Origin: Erwinia rhapontici | Lineage (GTDB): Bacteria > Pseudomonadota > Gammaproteobacteria > Enterobacterales > Enterobacteriaceae | DNA length: 64,000 bases | NCBI RefSeq assembly: GCF_012271765.1 | Contig: NZ_VRKO01000015.1 | Location: 1-64,000 of the forward strand | Reading direction: 5' to 3' | Part shown: piece by piece, positions 61,761 through 64,000 of the stretch | Numbering within the stretch: position 1 is the first letter of the stretch | How the letters are laid out: the number at the start of each line of letters is the position of its first letter | Translations under genes and position numbers: made by a program | The notes under the pieces: model-generated | Seen by the model: the letters and a program-made list of their open reading frames with translations, nothing else | Told to the model about the DNA's origin: nothing | Databases searched by the model: none

Positions 61761-62050
61761 TTATGGTAATTAATATGAAAGTTGAAAACGTTACATATTT
61801 ATTAGGTGCTTACTTCCATCAGGATTGGTTTTTAGATGCTCCCGAATCTGATGATGTAATCAGATCTTTTGTAGCAAGAGAATCTCCTAAAAGAGTTAGT
61901 GCTCTTGAGCAGGAAATTAAATTTTTACTGATTAGTAGTGATGAGTTACCAGACAGTTTTATAGTTGGTAACCATGGATATTATGATCCGACCTCAGATG
62001 GCTTTACAGTAAAAAAATGGCTACAACATATATTAAGTATTTTGCCATAA
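61757..62050 (+). CDS. cdiI: CdiI-like contact-dependent inhibition immunity protein
   Basis: A 97-residue acidic protein. YLLGAYFHQDWFLDAPESDDVIRSFV matches the pattern of a CdiI immunity family marked by GAYFHQDW, as I recall it. The ATG at 61757 overlaps the cdiA stop (ATGA), so translation is coupled; internal ATGs at 61763 and 61775 are possible, the last giving MKVENVTYLL. By hand count 61801-61980 is about 36% G+C against 70% in one sampled 60-base line of the cdiA end, a sign of separate origin. It should neutralise a specific CdiA toxin, but no such toxin is encoded upstream. Confidence 0.8.
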   Translation: MIMVINMKVENVTYLLGAYFHQDWFLDAPESDDVIRSFVARESPKRVSALEQEIKFLLISSDELPDSFIVGNHGYYDPTSDGFTVKKWLQHILSILP

Positions 62051-62054
62051 GCTA

Positions 62055-62081
62055 AAAATCCCAGCCACCTGCCGGGATTTT
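62055..62081. terminator. Terminator after the cdi operon
   Basis: AAAATCCC and GGGATTTT flank an 11-base centre whose GCC/GGC bases can extend the stem. It starts 5 bases after the immunity gene stop and can serve both directions. Confidence 0.75.
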
Positions 62082-62299
62082 ACCTGATAACCAGTCAGTT
62101 ATATCTTAGCCGTCCGCTTCTGCACCCCCGCGATCACCTGGATAAACTCGGTCTTATGTACTGAGAACTTCGGGCAGAGATGGCGCAGTGGCTGCATCAC
62201 CTCCGGTTCTGCTGAGGGGGTTAACCCACCAAAGCAGCAGTGAAAAACCGCTGTATCGACAAAGTAAACATACGAAGGAAATTCAGAGAAGGACAAAAA

Positions 62300-62620
62300 T
62301 CAGTTATTCTCTGACTCCGCTTCCTCACCTTCTTTCTCTTCCCCACCGCCCGAAATAAAGTCAGACAGCTTCATCTCACCCAGCTCATTCATTTTTTTCT
62401 TCGCCTCTTCTAATGGCTGCGCAGCGTTTAGTTCCGCCACTTTTGCATCGGCCAGATCCGTTGCCTGTTTACGGGTTTCATCCCACTGCGTTTGTGCCGA
62501 TTCCACCAGGCTGCTTGTGCGTTTGTCGGCTTCTTCTTTAATATTTTCTTTGGTTGCATCATCACAGGCTGAAATTAAGGTGATCATGGCGGTTAATGCG
62601 AGAATGCCAAATTTGTTCAT
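62300..62620 (-). CDS. Small acidic lipoprotein
   Basis: A 106-residue protein with lipoprotein signal MNKFGILALTAMITLISAC (lipobox ISAC, Cys19). The rest is a charged, probably coiled-coil helix (KENIKEEADKRTSSLVESAQ; EEAKKKMNELGEMKL) with an acidic tail (GGGEEKEGEEAESENN). I do not recognise a characterised homologue. It starts 14 bases after the lipid-kinase stop on the same strand, so the two are probably one operon. The amphipathic helix recalls Lpp-like or apolipoprotein-like coiled coils, but that is only a resemblance. Confidence 0.75.
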   Translation of the reverse strand: MNKFGILALTAMITLISACDDATKENIKEEADKRTSSLVESAQTQWDETRKQATDLADAKVAELNAAQPLEEAKKKMNELGEMKLSDFISGGGEEKEGEEAESENN

Positions 62621-62634
62621 AGAAATAACCCTTA

Positions 62635-63552
62635 TTAAACCGACGTCGCTTGCGACGGAGAAAAAACAGTAATGGCATGTGCCTTGATGGCAAACCGGGC
62701 AGGCGTCTGCCCAATCAGTTCACCGTCGGCGTTAATATCATGAGGACGCCGCGTACTCAGCGTCATGGCGGTGGTGGATAGCGTACGCACTTTACGCCAG
62801 CGCCCGTGTGTGCCGCGCCGCAGCGCGGGCAGCAGGGCGATCATCTCCCACCAGTGCGCCACTTCCAGGCTGTAAACATCCAGGCGACCATCGTCGGGTG
62901 CCGCACTCTGTTCCACCGTCATGCCGCCGCCGTAAAAGCGGCCGTTACCCACGGAAACCTGCACGGTTTTGACCTTCTCGGTGATGCCGTCATGCTCCAG
63001 CGTGGCGCTGAACGGGCGGCTCTGTTTAAGCAGTTTAAAGGCCGCCAGCGCGTAGCCAAAAGTCCCCCAGCGCTTCTTCGATTCAGCGGTCAAATGGTGG
63101 GCCAGCGTGGCGGAAAACCCGATGCTGGAGACGTTAAAAAACAGGTGTCCGTTCACTTCACCCAGGTCGATAGGGCGCTGGTGCCCGGCGGCGATCACCT
63201 TCACGGCCTGAGCCAGATCGTTGGTGATGCCGATGGTGCGGGCGAAATCATTGGCGGTGCCGAGTGGCAACACACCCAGCGGCAGGCCGCTGCGCATCAG
63301 CCCTTTCGCGGCAGCGTTCAGGCTGCCATCGCCCCCACCAACGATCACCAAATCGATGCGGTCAGCGTAGTCGAGGATGATCTCGCTGCTGTCGCGACGG
63401 TCGCTGGCTTCAGGTTCAACCACCTGAATTCCCTCTGCGCTGAGCAGGGATAACACCTGCTGTTTATTGGCTTTGCCATTCCGGGAATGTTCATTAATCA
63501 GTAACAATGCGATCGGCTTTCCCTGAATATTATCATTATCATGGTTCATCAT
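62635..63552 (-). CDS. YegS-like lipid kinase (diacylglycerol kinase catalytic domain)
   Basis: A 305-residue soluble kinase of the YegS/DagK/sphingosine-kinase superfamily. The nucleotide loop is IVGGGDGSLNAAAKGLM (about residues 70-86), followed by PLGTANDFARTIGI. Later parts are FFNVSSIGFSATLA, VQVSVGNGRFYGGGMTVEQSA (with the DDGRLDVY motif) and DINADGELI. E. coli YegS phosphorylates phosphatidylglycerol in vitro; the real substrate here is unknown. It heads a small operon with the lipoprotein downstream. Confidence 0.9.
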   Translation of the reverse strand: MMNHDNDNIQGKPIALLLINEHSRNGKANKQQVLSLLSAEGIQVVEPEASDRRDSSEIILDYADRIDLVIVGGGDGSLNAAAKGLMRSGLPLGVLPLGTANDFARTIGITNDLAQAVKVIAAGHQRPIDLGEVNGHLFFNVSSIGFSATLAHHLTAESKKRWGTFGYALAAFKLLKQSRPFSATLEHDGITEKVKTVQVSVGNGRFYGGGMTVEQSAAPDDGRLDVYSLEVAHWWEMIALLPALRRGTHGRWRKVRTLSTTAMTLSTRRPHDINADGELIGQTPARFAIKAHAITVFSPSQATSV

Positions 63553-63837
63553 TATTTCTCAGGTCGTCAGAGCACAATTTCTGGAGGGTCGATGGAATCA
63601 CAGCTGATTACGATGAGGCAACTCACATTTCTTAAGTTTACATTTATACATAAATAATGACGGCGCTCGTGAAATAAAACATAAAACTGCGGGGGAAATA
63701 GCCGGAGATTGATGACTGTAATAAAAGTGTCATATTCATTTTCTGTTTTAGCGGGTTATTTTGTTCTCCGTTGCTCTCTTCTGACCGCTTCTAATCATCA
63801 ACGTTGATGAAATGCGGGCCTGTAATAACTTTTTCTT

Positions 63838-64000
63838 ATGGCTGTTCGTCGTGGTTTTGCGCTTCCGTTCAGTGTTTTCGCTGCCTGGCGCCTTATTGGC
63901 CTCATTACCCTGTGTTTTGCAGGTCATAAGTTTTTTGTTGTACAGCGCAAAGCCAATGATATAGTCGCTGAGACACAACATCATCTCTCTGATTACCCTA
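63838..64000 (+). CDS. Possible start of a gene running off the right edge
   Basis: From ATG 63838 a frame stays open for 54 codons to the end of the window. It begins MAVRRGFALPFSVFAAWRLI and continues GLITLCFAGHKFFVVQRKAN: basic residues followed by a hydrophobic segment, as in a membrane-anchored protein. No good ribosome-binding site is visible, so this may be chance. The gap from 63553 to 63837 is AT-rich, with no other gene seen. Confidence 0.3.
   Translation, partial: MAVRRGFALPFSVFAAWRLIGLITLCFAGHKFFVVQRKANDIVAETQHHLSDYP

Noticed and set aside
62099..62296. 65-residue minus-strand frame ending EFIQVIAGVQKRTAKI
   Set aside because: Starts at a TTG without a ribosome-binding site directly after the lipoprotein stop and matches nothing I know. 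It could be a gene remnant, but I cannot support it.
63748..63984. 78-residue minus-strand frame rich in Lys and Thr
   Set aside because: Low-complexity basic composition and no start signal; it overlaps a more membrane-protein-like frame on the plus strand, which is itself doubtful.

Overview
The window is a chromosomal segment of an enterobacterium. It starts inside the 3' end of a 5S rRNA gene and follows the E. coli order metA-aceBAK-iclR-metH-yjbB-lysC-pgi-yjbEFGH-psiE-ubiCA-plsB-dgkA-lexA-dinF-yjbJ-zur-dusA-pspG-qorA-dnaB-tyrB-yjbQR-uvrA-ssb. Several E. coli genes of this arc are missing (arpA, pepE, rluF, xylE, the mal cluster, yjbL/M, alr, aphA). A PheC-like periplasmic enzyme, an ERIC element and many GGGCATGCCC-centred intergenic palindromes are present. 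Together this suggests Erwiniaceae (Pantoea/Erwinia-like). That placement is inferred from gene content and protein similarity recalled from memory, not from a tree.

Layout. 0-13 kb: 5S end, metA with MetJ boxes, the glyoxylate operon aceBAK with its regulator iclR facing it, an ERIC element, metH, and a YjbB-type Na+/phosphate transporter. 13-24.6 kb: a PanS-like BASS transporter, lysC under a lysine riboswitch, pgi, the exopolysaccharide operon yjbEFGH, psiE with a CRP site, and ubiCA. 24.6-30.7 kb: plsB divergent from dgkA, then lexA-dinF with LexA boxes, yjbJ and zur. 31-41 kb: a TraF-like outer-membrane protein and a small lipoprotein, dusA, pspG with a sigma-54 promoter, qorA divergent from dnaB, an Lrp-family regulator and a YitT-family protein where alr would be expected, tyrB, yjbQ and yjbR. 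41-49.5 kb: a type V autotransporter in an AT-rich setting, a YahK-like alcohol dehydrogenase, a microsatellite island, and uvrA/ssb sharing a LexA box.

49.5-64 kb is the accessory part. It begins with a two-gene pheP-pheC operon that pairs an inner-membrane phenylalanine permease with a periplasmic cyclohexadienyl dehydratase. A two-partner secretion/contact-dependent inhibition locus follows: cdiB, a 2558-residue CdiA-like exoprotein, and an AT-rich CdiI-like immunity gene. The exoprotein stops before any VENN/pretoxin and toxin region, yet the immunity gene follows it directly, so the locus looks like a de-toxified or rearranged CDI system. A small lipoprotein and a YegS-like lipid kinase close the window.

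The least ordinary features are the truncated CDI module, the pheP-pheC pairing, a 27-bp tandem array between aceA and aceK, an octamer/hexamer microsatellite bounded by two palindromes beside uvrA, and a family of GC-rich palindromes placed a few bases after gene ends throughout.
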